The translations under genes were made by a program, and so were the position numbers. Below, in pieces: positions 1-13,300 of a DNA stretch of 64,000 bases (position 1 is the first letter of the stretch; each line of letters begins with the position of its first letter). Below the pieces are notes generated by a model that was given only the letters and a program-made list of their open reading frames with translations, made no database searches and had not been told where the DNA came from. The stretch spans positions 4,421,001-4,485,000 of the forward strand of contig NC_134676.1 in assembly GCF_030463565.1 (NCBI RefSeq). The letters are read 5' to 3'. This DNA is from Pelecanus crispus (Eukaryota > Chordata > Aves > Pelecaniformes > Pelecanidae).

Positions 1-2770
1 CACGTCCTTGCACAGGTCTTAGGACATTAGGGCTCGGTGGAGCAGTTTATGCTAACAAAACTGTGTTGCTCCTCTTGCAAGAATGGAGATGAGCTTCAAG
101 AGCCTGGAGTCTTCACTCTGGGACCTTTGTGGCCACATTTTTTTCCACCTCTAAGTCCCGTTTTACTTGCCTATGAACTGGTAGCAGTAGCCTTTGCCTG
201 TTTTGGGATGCCTGCTTGCTGCACTCATGCACCAAAAATGTTTTGTAAACAGTATTATTTTATTAATTAAGGGCTACAAGTCTGCCTTTGAGCATTAAGA
301 GACTGCAGTGGTCCAGTGGAGAAGAAAACACCTGGAGGAGATCACAGCTTCACCCACAGGCCTATGATTTCTGAATCCAGTTCTTCTCCTGTTGGTAATA
401 GCAAGGTAGTGATGCCCGTGTATTTAATATTCATCATCTAGAAGAGAAATGCTTTGGTCAAAGCAACACTGAGGAGGAGGAATTCTTTGTTCTATGAAAG
501 GTTAATGCACCTGGGTAGCAGCCGAGAGCGTTTGCATGCAGAGAGATCATTAATCCATGCAGTAATAATTTGTGAAATAAAAATCAATCTTAGAAAGGAG
601 GCAAAGCCTCTAGTTCCAAAGTAATGGACTGCCTTTTGCACTGCATCTCGTTAAGCAAGACCCAAATACATAATGGGCTCAATTTCCATGCAAGACTTCT
701 CTGCAACCCAGAAAAACTAATAGCAACCCTAAACAAAATGTATCCATATCCTGCTGCCTTTCAGGGCCTAGCAATTGCAGCTCAAATAACACGGCAGTCC
801 CAGGCATGGCAGGATGTTTTTAAATGGCGAAAGCTGCAATATTTGTTCCAGGTAAGTGGAGCTCCTGGGCTGATGGACCAGACTTGCAGAGGCGCTTGGC
901 ACCATCAGCTCTTGGTGAAAGCACCTGAAGGACGTGGCTAATCCCTTCACAGCGGGAGCTTTAAAGGGGCTCAGAAGCAGCCCAGCTCTGCTCCACTTGG
1001 AAGGAGAAAGGGAGCATTTAGAGGGCTGCAAGATGTCCCATGGAGATATTCCCAGAGCCCCAGACAGCCACATCCATGCCTCTTCTGCTCCTGCTTACTT
1101 AAGAGGGAAACAACCTGGGGCCAAACACAACAGACAAAGAGCATTTGATGCCTCTGCCTCAGGCAAGGCTTGGTCAAAAGGCTGCAGAAATCTGTGGTAC
1201 ATCCCTATGGGTAAATAAAAGATGAGAGACAACTGAAAGGGAAATGTGGGTTTAGCTACGTAGCAGAGAAATCTTTAAAATAATACGTTTCTTTGTAAAA
1301 CAGCCCCACAAGCTCCTCTATAGAGGAGCAATGGGGTCAAATTCACTCCTCAGTTCAACACACAATGAAATACCTTTTTGCTTTCATCCTACTCGCGTGA
1401 GTTAAGGTGATTTCAAAGCTACTGTGCTGTAGGCATCTGGTTTTTGCCAGGATCCCAAAAGGGAAAACCATGCGTTACCACTTGCTCCTCAGGTTGAAAT
1501 CTGTCCCTCTTGCCATTTCCCTACCTCCCAGGGGCTTTAATTTGAATTTTCTCCTTGGGGTGGGCAGGTTTCCTGGACGCTGTCACCAGCACAGATTTCG
1601 CAGGCTCGGCGGCAGCTCCAGATGATTGGGGTGAGAGGGAAGACAGGCAGGCTCACTGCCTGGCTGCAGCCCAGCCCCGAGTGAGGAGGTGTCACTCTGT
1701 AATACTGACAAAGTACAAAATCCAGTCCCAATAATCCTCTTAAGTCAGAACAGAAAATAGCCAGTGTGATTGATAACCCAAAAACAATCAAAGTGTTTAG
1801 GATTTAGGGAAGGTACCATACGTACAGAATATTTCCAGAAAGAACTACACAGTTTAAAGGACTGTTTTATTTGGGTGTTTTTTCCCCTTTTGGTACACTA
1901 AAAGAGGGGAAAAATAACAATTATAACCTGAAAATGTGCTGAAATCAGTGACAGTTTTACCATTGATTTGAATCTGTTTTCAATCAGGCTTTTAAGAAAC
2001 ACAACAGAAATATCAATTAAGAACGGAATAATCATTACAAGTAAACAAAGACTTTAAGGAATAAATTAGAGCAACGCTGGAAATCAATATCATTCAAAGG
2101 CAGAAAATCAGTTGAGTTCAGTTTGGGGATAAGAGATTCAGCAAAATTAATGCAAAGAACTGATGGTTTGGGCTTTTTCCACCACACTTCAGGTGCTAAC
2201 ATGCTGTCGAGCCGTGTGTGTCCTCGATGGACACGGGTGCCCCCAGTCTGTCAGCTCTCCATTTGTGCCCTGCAAAAAGTGTGGCTCCCTCGTGGTGTTG
2301 TTTGCACAGCAACCTGAGAGACCGGATACTTGATCCCCACTTTAATTAATGGGAAATGAACATCCCAGGCTCCTCTCTCAGGTGTAGAGGTGCTTTTTCA
2401 GATGCCTATGGTGCTCCAAAGGAGAGAAGGATACAGAGGCAGATACACGGCTACAGAGCGAGCTGTAAAAATCTAAAATGTCTGGCAACACTGATGGAAC
2501 TTATTTCTTTCCTTTGCACTTTGGAAATAAAATGTTGTCTCATGTGATAGAGACGTGTTGCAACAGAGCAACACACTTTTTTCAGCCTTACCAAGAGGAA
2601 CTTTTTCTGCCAAAAGCGTACAAAGCATTGGAGTTATGTTAACAACAATTTCATGATCCAAAGATTCTCCAAAAATTTGAAGTAAAAAATCCTTGCATTT
2701 TTACTCTCCCAGCTTTCAAACTATCCCTTGGGATTCCCTGCACTGCCAGAGTTGGCTTTGATGCAAATAC
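1..2770. other. Non-coding DNA, no gene recognised
   Basis: Unique-looking AT-rich sequence. Short open frames do not show coding character and no repeat family was recognised apart from the palindrome at 1312. Confidence 0.6.
1312..1329. repeat. Perfect 18-bp palindrome
   Basis: GCTCCTCTA directly followed by TAGAGGAGC with no spacer. No function can be assigned. Confidence 0.9.
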
Positions 2771-2775
2771 CTCAT

Positions 2776-3344
2776 TGTCCTGGTTTCAGCTGGGATAGAG
2801 TTAATTTTCGTCCTAGTAGCAGGCACAGTGCTGTGTTTTGGATTTAGTAGGAGAAGAATGCTGATAACACACTGATGGTTTAGTTGTTGCTGAGTACTGC
2901 TTATGCCAGTCAAGGACTTTTCAGCTTCCCATGCTCTGCCAGGGGCACAAGAAACTGGGAGGGAGCACAGCCAGAATAGTTGATCCCAACTGCCCCAAGG
3001 GCTATTCCATACCATACGGCATCATGGGCAGTATAGAAACTGGGGGGGGTTGGCTGGGGAGCAGCGATCGCTGCTCGGGAACTGGCTGGGTATCGGTCGG
3101 CGGGTGGTGAGCAATTGCATTGTGCATCACTTGCTTTGTATATTGTTATTGTTATTATCATTATTCCATTGTTACTATTATCATTACTATTTTACTTTAT
3201 TTCAGTTATTAAACTGTTCTTATCTCAACCCAGGAGTGTTTCTCACTCTTACTCCTCTGATTCTCTCCCCCATCCCATCGGGGTAGGGGGAGTGAGCGAG
3301 CAGCTGCGTGGTGCTGAGCTGCTGCCTGGGGCTGAACCATAACA
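2776..3344 (+). mobile_element. Solo LTR of an avian endogenous retrovirus (family A, copy 1)
   Basis: A 569-bp element beginning TGTCCTGGTTTCAGC and ending in CA, flanked by a perfect 5-bp direct repeat CTCAT (2771-2775 and 3345-3349). It carries a TATA-like TATAGAAA (3032-3039) and an ATTAAA polyadenylation signal (3208-3213), the arrangement expected of a U3-R-U5 LTR. An ATT-rich simple repeat lies inside. No internal retroviral genes adjoin it, so it is a solo LTR left by recombination between two LTRs. The 5-bp duplication is compatible with an ERVL-like group; exact family not assigned. Confidence 0.92.
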
Positions 3345-4160
3345 CTCATATAAAAAAACAAGCAAAAAATGTGTTAAACCAGAAAAAAAAAAACCCTCAA
3401 ACAGTGAAGCCACCTCAAGATACCTTTTGAAGAAGCAACACAAGATCTATTTTGAAACTTTTGAATTCATTTTAGCCCCCCAGCAGCTGGTTTGCATCAC
3501 ATCCCTTCCTCCAGCCAAGGCTGTCCAGTGATAAAGTTCTGCTGTGACTCCTCTGTGATTCAGCCAGAGCGAGGGGAGAAAAATATCCCACTAGAAATGC
3601 CACATTTACAGAATGATCTGCCTAATCTTACATGTTAAGATGGTTCGCACTTTCTGGTTCATTTTTTAAATCATTCTTGGAAGACAAAGAAATCCTCTGG
3701 TAAGCGAATAGCCTTGTTCTTAAGCCTGGGGGCAGCTGTCTGCTTGCAAACCCTGTATCTTCAGTGTACTGGGCTCTAAGGGTGTTCCATACCACTTTTG
3801 GGTAAAAAAAGGGTATTTTTCCCTTTCTGTTACGTGGTGGGATAAACTTGAGAAGATCAGCAGGCAAAGGGGGAGGGCTGGCCCTTCTGGTGTTACATAC
3901 TTGGCTCTGCATCTCAGCTTTAGGTCACTTAACAGACCCAGAAATATTTTTCCCCAAAAAGGACGGGACACTAAGATTTTGTTCAGCTGGGTTTCACCTC
4001 TTGCATGGGACATGACCCAGTTGTCTTAGCAGCAATTATCAATTTTAAAAGCCTCCTGTGTTTGAAGAGGCTGCGCATCCCCTGTCCCTGGGCAGCGCTC
4101 CCAGGACGCCCCTGCCCGAGGGAGCACGAGAGCCCCAACATGGCAGCCAGGGGCAAATCT

Positions 4161-4181
4161 CTATATAATATATATATATAT
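4161..4181. repeat. (AT)n microsatellite
   Basis: Alternating TA run of about 20 bp followed by a T-rich stretch. Confidence 0.85.
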
Positions 4182-4859
4182 GGTTTGGTTTTTTTTTAAC
4201 ATAACTACTGCACTCATCATTCTTCACACTAATCCCATTCCTGGCACAAATCTTCTATCTCAATCTTCCTATTTTTCCCCTGTCCAAATCTTGACATCCA
4301 TTAAATTGTCAGTGTGCCCAAAGCTTACCAATACGGCACACTGCTTTATCCAGTGGCGTCAGTCCATCAATAAAGCTCAGCTGCTGAGTTTGTCTGCTTT
4401 CCTGCATTTTCGGATTACCGTAAGTTATGTGGATGCTGGAGCCAGTGATGCCGATGTACCAGTGCCGGGCCCCGGGGTCTGTGGTCGGACTCCCTGTGCT
4501 CCAGCAGCATCAGGGATGGAGCAGAAGTGAGGCTTTCCCATCATTTCCATGGATTCACAAAGCCACCACCGCAAAAAAAGTGGTCTCCACTGCAGCTCAG
4601 CCCAGCTGCGAAGGGATGCAAACGTGAATGGCATCTTCCTCCTTGGCTGTGGCTTTCCACTCATCTTCTCTCTCCCTTCTCACTCCAGAATGAATGTACA
4701 ATTAAAACACAATCAATTTGCGTGACATTTCCAAAGTGTGCAGTCAGTGTGCCGGCTTCTCTTTTAGCCTTGGCGAGAGCCCAAATTTCTCAGAAAAATA
4801 AGCTCTCGACTTTCCCCTCGGAGAAACTCAAGATTAAAGGTTGTCGAGTGGGGACAAAT

Positions 4860-5240
4860 CAAGCATCAAATTTGTTGTCAACAAATTAATGCACTGAAGA
4901 GACTTCTCTGAGTGACTCTTTTCAGGCTTAGCAGTAAGTGGGGATGGTTAATTCTAATGGTAGCCAATGATTTGCATTCAATAGCCCTCTGTAATGTGGG
5001 CAAACACAGTTTTCTAATAGACTTATTACCCCTTCCTTTATCAAAAAATAAGGGGAATGAGAGGTAAGAAACCTATTAGATGAAAAGCCTCTTGTTTGTG
5101 CTAACAGAAAAAAAAAGGTGTTCCCAGTTTATTTTATTTGTCATCTCGACATAGACAGGAAGAAAAATATTAATATTTAAGACTACCTCTAGCAATTGTG
5201 TGCTTTGTTTTTCTATTTATACACCCTCAAGGTGCATAGA
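4860..5240. promoter_or_regulatory. Candidate non-coding element with a palindrome at its left edge
   Basis: AATTTGTTG T CAACAAATT (4869-4887) is a perfect inverted repeat with a 1-bp centre. It is followed by GGTTAATTCTAATGG, CCAATGATTTGCATTC (octamer-like) and CTAATAGACTTATTACC. No repeat family was recognised. Confidence 0.28.
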
Positions 5241-7505
5241 GGGTTATAGCAATGCCTCGGGTCACACTCATAATAACAGGAACCTCACTTTTTTTTCCCC
5301 CCATCTCCCTTTAAAACAACTCTATTAGTACTGCGCAAGCTACCTTAAGCAGCATCTGACATATACAAACTGTTGCCTGTAGGTTGCCTGTTTGTTTGAT
5401 TTTCTGCAGTGTGAAGGTTGAGTTGAGTCATTTTGCACCCAATTACTTTGCAGTAAATTTGTCGGATGATTCTTGTCGTGCTGTATTGATCCAACGTGTC
5501 ACCTTGAACTTGTTTATTGACACATCAAATTCCGAAGGCAGCCCTGTTCAATTTACCACTTCCCAATTATGGCATTTATATGATGTCACTGAAGCTTCTT
5601 GTCACGTTCAGATGAGGCCATTTTCCCCCCTCCACCACCAATCACCTGAGCAACGGTTGCCATTTTTCTCTGACCTTTCCCGAGACAGATGGTGGTTCAT
5701 AAAATACATCATTAGCACACATGTCATTTTATCTTGCCTGGATTTTTTAAGTGAAAGGTACTTTGTTCAACAAAAGATTTTTCAATTTCTTCCTCGACGA
5801 TGGTGCTGCTAAATAGGACTTTTTTCGCAAGCGCTAGAGAAGGGGATTCATCCCCAACGGCTTCACCGAGTGATTCGCGACACAACGCCAGGAAAGCTTC
5901 ATCCTGGGCCCAACAGAAATTCTGCAGCCCCGGATGGTCACAGGAGCTGCAAACATCCAAACAGCTCCGGATCCAGCCCAGTACTCTGACACAGAAAACA
6001 GATGTGGGAAATGAGACACTGATTTGACTTTCACCACGGGAGGTGGCATGGTGTTTCGTCGACGGTCGGAGATGAGAGCACAGAAGCAATGGCTATTTCC
6101 TTTGCAAAGTCGTTCAGGATTTCTGTGTGCTACCCTGAGTTTACTGATGCCAAAGATGCTGAAAATAGGGTCCTTTTTTACCCTGAGGTGTTCTGTTTCT
6201 TTTCTTTCGGACCGTCCATTTGGTTTTTTAATAACTCGGGAGCTGTGCAGAGTGGCTGCAGGAAGAGTATTTGAAAGTGCTGTTGTTGTTGGTTTTCTCT
6301 TAAATCATGATGATATTTGATGCCAATAACTAAAAATATTAGCTGGCCAACTTTGTCCCTTTGAATTGCTTCAGCAACACGCTAAAGCTTAGATGTCTAT
6401 TGGGGCATATGCTTCAGTCCCATTGGAATTTAAGATGTCTATGTAGTTTCCAAGATGAGGACCTCTGAGCTCATGCACAATAAAAGTGTCCCTCCTCTCC
6501 CTGTGCAGAAACTCCAAGGTAACCCAGAAGACAACCTGGACCAAGAAAGGTTTGGTTGGTTGAGGCTCCCTAGGGCTGAGGTCAGTGTTAAAGACAAATA
6601 GAAGAGACACGCATTCTTCCACTACATGATTTATCACTTGCCAATATGTGCTCGAGAAAAAAGCCAGGGGAGGGGGGGGGCAGAAAACAACCACAGCAGA
6701 AGAAAAGATTATCTTCTTGGCAGTTCCTCAGTTATGATGCCAGTGGTGTTTTAAAGTAGCTGGAACAAAAACATTTCCGAATCCAATTTCATTAAATATA
6801 ATTTCTTCTTCTTGCCTGACACTCACTGTTTTACTTCCCCATTTCCCTGACAGAAGACGTGATCATTTCTGCATCACCAGAACTTAGAAAACAGCAAACA
6901 ACATCTCTCTCAATTCCTGAACACCCTGGCTCATCTCAGAACACTCTCACATTCCAAGTTCACGCTGTTGCTGCTGTTTCATCCCAGCCAGCGATGCCGT
7001 GGTGGTCTGGCATGGGAGAGAGGAACCCGCCTACATGGGGAGGAAAATAAAGTCAGCAAATGCTCTCAGGTGGGGACCTTGGATGTCAGGTGTCAGCCAG
7101 GAGCCACCTCCTGATTTATAAACCCCACAGGAAGGGTTATGGGGGGATGCTGGGCACCTCCTTGCGCTCTCTCGGGCAAGACAATTCTGCTGTCAGATCT
7201 TACCCAGTGGCGAGGCAGCAAGACGGCTTCTTCTTTCCTTTGTGTCATTGGCAGTTCTTGGGTGTTGCTCCCATCTCAGAGCTGTTGCCCAAGTCTAAGT
7301 TACTGCTTTTGCAATTTGTTGTTCTGGTCTCTCTCCGGTTAATCTCCTTTACAAGACTGGGACTCACTTTCTCTCCCCCAAAGAAATTGCCTGTGTCCCT
7401 CTAGGTTGCTCAGTCTGTCTTCTTGCGCACAGCTCCCAATCTCTTCTTCTTCTCTGTTATTCAGGGAAGGCACAATTAGTCTATGAGTGCTAGTTTCCTA
7501 TGTGG

Positions 7506-7633
7506 TACTTCGGGACATGGTTTAGTCTAGTCTACCCTTAATTGATTTAGAGTGGACTTGGTAGTGTTAGGTTAATGGTTGGACTGGATGATCTTAAAGG
7601 TCTTTTCCAACCTAAATGATTCTATGATTCTAT
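7506..7633 (+). mobile_element. CR1-type LINE 3' tail fragment
   Basis: The end GGACTGGATGATCTTAAAGG, then CTTTTCCAACCTAAATGATTC and a short ATTCTATG ATTCTATA run, is the typical 3' terminus of CR1-group elements. Only the last 130 bp or so remain. The 5' edge is uncertain. Confidence 0.8.
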
Positions 7634-8689
7634 AAGACACTCAAAATAATTCCAGTTCCTAGCCCTGAAAAGAATCAAAGTCTCCAAGTCCATTGGTCTT
7701 TTTTCGTTTGCCAAAGATTTGCCATACACACACTCAGGTGTTATGACAGTGGTAGCTGTAGCACAGCCAGACGTTTGCATGCGGTTTGCAATCCAACTTG
7801 GGACTGTCACCAGCTTCTCTACCATGGACTTCATAGATATTCCCCTGCATGTGAGAGGCTAGAGTCAAAGGGGTAATATCCCAGTTTCTAAAGCAGGGAG
7901 CGGAGAGGAGAGGTGACTCCTGGGACATCACAGGCCAGGAAGGTCTTCTGAAACAGAACTAAAACCTCCTAACAGACAACCAGAAATATGAAGCCGGGGT
8001 CATTTCCAAGCACAGCAGGATGTGCTGACTTGCCCTGCTGCTCTGATATTTACTGATGGTTCATCAGGTCAACCTTGAAGTCTCTGATACCTGTGCAGGG
8101 TTTTTACACAACCCATATTTTGCCAGCCAGTGTGGTTTTGGCAGTCTTTAGGAGCTCTGAGAGCATTCACAAGGTATTTTCTGACCTGTCACCAGCACAT
8201 CCAAACCTAAATTTCATGTCTTCCCCTCTGAGATGTATCGCATGGTAGAATATTGCTGTAGAAACATTGTATGTCTCTTAAACATGACTAGAATAGATAT
8301 ATATTGGGTCTGCATATAAGAGGTAACATACACAACCACATGATTATTTTTTACATGTATGTGTATATAAGAAACAGAGATGAAGAGTGCAAGTGTTGGC
8401 TGGACACATCATAGATATGTGTGTGTGTCTGCAGGTTCATGTACCGGAGACTACATGGCCAACTAGATAGAGCCCATCCCAAGGCAGAGGCACAGGTTCA
8501 GTCCTAGCCTGCCTCCAGTCTGCACCTCTGCTTCCTCTCCCAGTCTTTGCTTTCCTGGTGTGTCTGGGATGGGAGAACTTTACAGCAACCCATTTGGCAC
8601 AGGGTTCCCAGAAATAAATGTCCAAAAGGATTTGAGTGAACCAGCCTTCAAAATAAACATTTCTACTTTGTGCCCCCAGAGCAGCGTGG

Positions 8690-9268
8690 GCACAGGGCGA
8701 GGGAGGGGGTTCTGCCCCTCTGCTCTGCTCTGCTGAGACCCCGCCTGCAGCCCTGCGGCCAGCTCGGGGGCCCTCAGCACCGCACGGGCATGGAGCTGTC
8801 GGAGCGGGGCCGGAGGAGGCCACAGCAATGATGCGAGGGCTGGAGCAGCTCTGCTGTGAGGCCAGGCTGGGAGAGCTGGGGGTGCTCAGCCTGGAGAGGA
8901 GAAGGCTGCGGGGAGACCTGACTGCGGCCTGGCAGTGCTGGCAGGGGGCCTATAAGAAAGATGGAGACAGACTTTTTAGCAGGGCCTGTAGCAATAGGAC
9001 AAGGGGTGATGGTTTTAAACCAAAAGAGGGGAGACTCAGACTGGATATAAGGAAGAAATGTTTTACGCTGAGGGTGGTGAGGCACTGGCACAGGTTGCCC
9101 GGAGAGGTAGGAGATGCCCCATCCCTGGAAACATCCCAGGCCAGGTTGGACGGGGCTCTGAGCACCCTGATCCAGTTGAAGATGTCCCTGCTCATGGCAG
9201 GGGGTTGGGCTGGATGACCTCTAAAGGTCCCTTCCCACCCAAACCATTCTGTGATTCTATGATTCTAC
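8690..9268 (+). mobile_element. 5'-truncated CR1 LINE
   Basis: Sequence of the 3' end of the chicken-repeat-1 retrotransposon. The frame from 8828 to 9217 encodes a recognisable C-terminal reverse-transcriptase tail, with RRLRGDL, GAYKKDGDRLF, RTRGDGFK, LDIRKKCFTLRVV and RLPGEVGDAPSLE. Related sequence continues upstream to about 8690. The element ends in the diagnostic short tail repeats ATTCTGTG ATTCTATG ATTCT at about 9247-9268. CR1 elements are usually 5'-truncated and make no target duplication; both hold here. It is non-functional because the endonuclease and the catalytic reverse-transcriptase core are absent. Confidence 0.93.
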
Positions 9269-9960
9269 TGAAAAGCCCCTTGCAAAGTTTGGGGCTTACT
9301 TGGTTTTGGCTGCAATGACACATCTTTGTTTGCACCACTGCAATTCTCTGCACACACTCACAAATAAAACGGGATGGAGAACAAACGCTATGGTAGATAC
9401 TGGATTTATGACATGCCAAGTTTAAATAGCACCCATAAGGCTTAAACCAGCAGCAATGGGGAATCCATTTTTCAATCGTAGCAAGCACACAAAGCTTTCT
9501 GTTTCTCTTCTCGCTGGGTAAGCTGATGCTGGGTACCAATTTCCCAAACTCCTTATGCCAGGAAATCATGTCTCCACCTCCTCACGTGCGACTTAAGGTT
9601 CTTTTGTAGTTTTTTTTTAAAGTCCAAAAACATACTAAAATAGCGACCACACTACTTAACAGTATCAGATGACTAGAGCCAACCCTTAGATACCAATTAA
9701 CCTTTGCGCCAGTTTTAGTCTGGTGTGCACACTCTCATCATGACTGCAACTGTTGAATAATTAATCCCTTAGACTAAACAAACCATTGCTGGACTGTGCT
9801 CAGCTTCCTCGTCGGCTCGTTTATGCACTGATGTCTAATTTTTCTTCATTGGTTGTCACCCCCTTTTGAAGGGCACTTTTTCTTTACGTGGATATAATTA
9901 TAGTCTTTTCCTTGGTAATTTGAACAGGGGATCAGGTTGTTTTGTGGTAACCAATATAGT

Positions 9961-10336
9961 GGGAAGGAAGGAAGTAAACAGGGGAAGGGGAAGGGGAAGG
10001 GGAAGGGGAAGGGGAAGGGGAAGGGGAAGGGGAAGGGGAAGGGGAAGGGGAAGGGGAAGGGGAAGGGGAAGGGGAAGGGGAGGGGAGGGAAGGGGAGGGA
10101 GGGGGAGGGAAGGGGAGGGAGGGGGAGGGAAGGGGAGGGAAGGGAAGGGAAGGGAAGGGAAGGGAAGGGAAGGGAAGGGAAGGGAAGGGAAGGGAAGGGA
10201 AGGGAAGGGAAGGGAAGGGAAGGGAAGGGAAGGGAAGGGAAGGGAAGGGAAGGGAAGGGAAGGGAAGGGAAGGGAAGGGAAGGGAAGGGAAGGGAAGGGA
10301 AGGGAAGGGAAGGGAAGGGAAGGGAAGGGAAGGGAA
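9961..10336 (+). repeat. Polypurine microsatellite array: (GGGGAA)n then (GGGAA)n
   Basis: All bases on the + strand are purines from about 9980 to 10336. There is a 6-bp phase (GGGGAA, about 16 units, 9981-10080), a mixed transition of GGGGA/GGGA units (10080-10137) and a 5-bp phase (GGGAA, about 40 units, 10138-10336). The open frames on both strands here are artefacts of the repeat. G-rich purine mirror repeats of this kind can form triplex or quadruplex structures. Confidence 0.98.
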
Positions 10337-13300
10337 AAGTGTTTCACTGTAGCAGAACAAAAATCTCATTTTGACAACTAATTGAGGAGACATGCATTTT
10401 GGTTACAATGATGGTTTGGTCTGCTACACTATTTTACACAAAACTCCAAAATTAAAAATTACCTCCAGGGAGTAATTTTTTATTTTATTTTTGCAAATAT
10501 TAGATAGCCCTTTTCCATCTTATTGAACATATTGTCACTCTAAACTGGCAGCTCATTTGTTATTCTCAGAGCATGCTAAAGATACAGAAATAATACTACA
10601 GAGAATACAAATGGCTACACATTTCATGAACACTTTCCAGGATATAAATTTGTAGTCATGGAAGAATTTACAGATACATCAGTGTTTTGTTTTCAAGTCA
10701 AAGAAATATACTCTTACATGTCATGCGTAAAATTGTACCCGCTGCTCTACTGCAAACACATCAATTAATAACAGAGGACCAAATTTTGTGGTTCTTTGAG
10801 CTTCATCAGGCAAAATTCTCATAGGTGATCAAGAACTGCCTAAAAAAAAGTTGAAATCTATTTATCTTTATGAGGTGTTTGATTTAATTCTGTTAGTTAA
10901 ATACCACCTGTGAGTTCACAGTGCCTCTTTGAACATGCTAAGCAGAAATGGTGGGAGGTCTGAACCATAAAGCATCAAAGCCTAGTTTGGCAATTACATT
11001 CTTTAATCTTTTATATGGAGAATACCTCCTCTAACAGGTGTCAGTAGCTTATCAAAGAAAGCTCGCATGAGCACCAAAGAAGCTGTCTCAGTCTGGCACT
11101 CTTCAACTGTACATCGCATGACACCTTCGGGAAGGGAGAAAGAGATAATAAAAAATTTAAAAGGCAAAATGGGAATTGTAACCCCCTGGGGAGTCTGCTC
11201 CAAGCCTGACTGCGGTGGGAGGTTTGCCCCAACCAGGAGCCCGGGGATTGGGTCCCATGTACTTACTTTTCATTATTCTTAAAATCAATAAGTAGATACT
11301 GACTACTCTTAAAGTGAATATCAAGATTAATTGACCCAAGTGGTAAGTATTGATCTACGAATGGCCAATCGATTGTCAAGGGATGATAAATCTTGAATTT
11401 TATAGGAACACGAAGCCACAGGCTGGAGCAACCCCGGGTTTGCAGCAGCAGAAGCTCATACAGGGAGCTCCTGGTACAGGATGCACTTCCAGCACCAAGG
11501 GCCCTGCCAGGAGAGCTGCCTTTGCAGAGTTCAAGTACCCAAATCCTCCCTTTCTTTCCCTACAGAAAGTCCTCCCAAAATCTAAAACATTTTCTCCTTT
11601 TTGAGCGCCGTTCGGGTGAGGTTTGTCACATGTGCCAGGCAAAATCAGAGTGTCTAGCTATCACAGAGGGCAGCAGAAGAGGGGTCCAGGTTGAGTCTTC
11701 CTCCAGCATGGACTGACCTGGACAGAAATATTTGGGGATCTCTTAGGATAACAACGTCCAGAAATGTACCCAACTTCTTTGGGCACAGGAGCTTTTTTAA
11801 CCAGCAGTTTAAAGAGATCCAGAGTGAAAAAGTGCTGTTCACCTCAGAGTGAATAAGGGCTTCTGCGGGGCAGAAGGCAGCCGATCTGGGTGAACTTTTA
11901 ATAACATAATATGTGCAACATTACCAGGTAATGTGATTTATCAGTACTGTTCCAGACTGTGGTATTACTCATCTCTCGGAGCTGCAAACACCAGAAATGG
12001 ATTGGTTCTTCATCTGATTATTTTTGGCCAAGCACAGCTCAGAAGGTTTGGGTTTTTTTTTCTTATGAACTTAACAATGAATTTTTTAAAGAGCAAAACT
12101 AGCAAAAAATGTTTATATTGATGTTATACTGGAAGGGGGTTTTGATTCAAAGGGGAGTTAGTCAGCAGTCTAACATCACAGTCCAGGACTGTGCCCATCC
12201 AGGGGCTCCAGCAACATCACCGCCCAAAGATTGGAGAGACACGGGGAAAGGCTGTGACCTGCAAGCCACTAAACCCAGGTCTTGGAGAAGCCCTCAGCCA
12301 AGCCATCACACCATGGTTTGCATCAAGGCTCCCCACTCCTCCTCCCACCCAGCCTCAAGGGCAAATCTATCCCCTGCCTGCCCAGATCAACACAAACCCT
12401 AAAAGACCCCAACACCTGGGGCTTAGGGCACTGCCTTCAGATTTCCTAGCCATCTAGAGAAAATTTCCTTAAAAGGCTTCCTTCTTTTTGCCCCAGCAGT
12501 GTATCTGTGCCTCTTTAGCCATATTCCCATTCCCATTGCAGCGATGCTACCCCTCCCGAGCATCCGCGTCCGTGACATTTCTTCAAAGGGGGAACCACCA
12601 GGGAACTGCTGAGCAGTATCTAGACCTCTGGGATGTGAAATATTTGTATTTTAATTGCATCCTTTGTTCTTATTTCTAATAAAGGATGATATTATGAGGC
12701 CTGAGGGCCATATTCCTCTTTCTAGGGATTGTTACTGTGCAATGATAAGAAAAATGCTACGTGATGTGGAATATGCTTTCAACAAAAATGTCCTTCAGTG
12801 TGAAGAAATATCCTATCTGCCTTCATAACCTCAGATGGAGGGGAATACAGCTGAGAGCTCTTCCCTTAAGCACTGCTTCCTACCCTGCATTTACTCTTTA
12901 GTCTTATTTTCTATAGACTCCTGTGAATGACACTTGGAGGCAAGGAAGAGAAGGGAATTTTCAAAAAAGTGTGCAGGAGGCATGGGTACAAAACCAATTA
13001 TTTATTAATAGGTTTTGTCCACACACCTCCTGTGCATCATTTGGAACATTTACCCTGTAGGCAGTGAAGAGCAATCAGGTGAGAAATTTGGGTTTGCATC
13101 TTGCCAGACAGGCTTGACAACTTCACACTGAACTTTAGTTCCCCATCTCTGTCCTTGCAACACAGGATTGTGTTTAATTTAAACAAAATGCTTAGCAAAA
13201 GATATTTTTTTTCTCAAAATGTTGAATTTATACTCCCCAAAGTGTATATAAACATATATATATTACTAATTTATAAACACATGTGTGTATAAATACCCAA

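Larger units (their letters stand above)
3350..7505. other. Non-coding DNA between the first LTR and the CR1 tail
   Basis: No gene recognised. The 142-codon frame at 5384-5812 shows no domain or family resemblance and is probably chance. The interval contains the (AT)n run at 4161 and the candidate element at 4860-5240. Confidence 0.6.

Noticed and set aside
5384..5812. 142-codon open frame in AT-rich DNA
   Set aside because: Longest frame nearby, but without domain, repeat or splice context; chance or part of a conserved non-coding block.
8828..9217. Functional protein-coding gene of 129 codons
   Set aside because: It is the C-terminal tail of a truncated CR1 reverse transcriptase, lacking the catalytic domain.
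9866..10393. Four open frames with GRGRGR, GKGKGK, PLPLPL or SLPFP repeats
   Set aside because: They are translations of the polypurine microsatellite.
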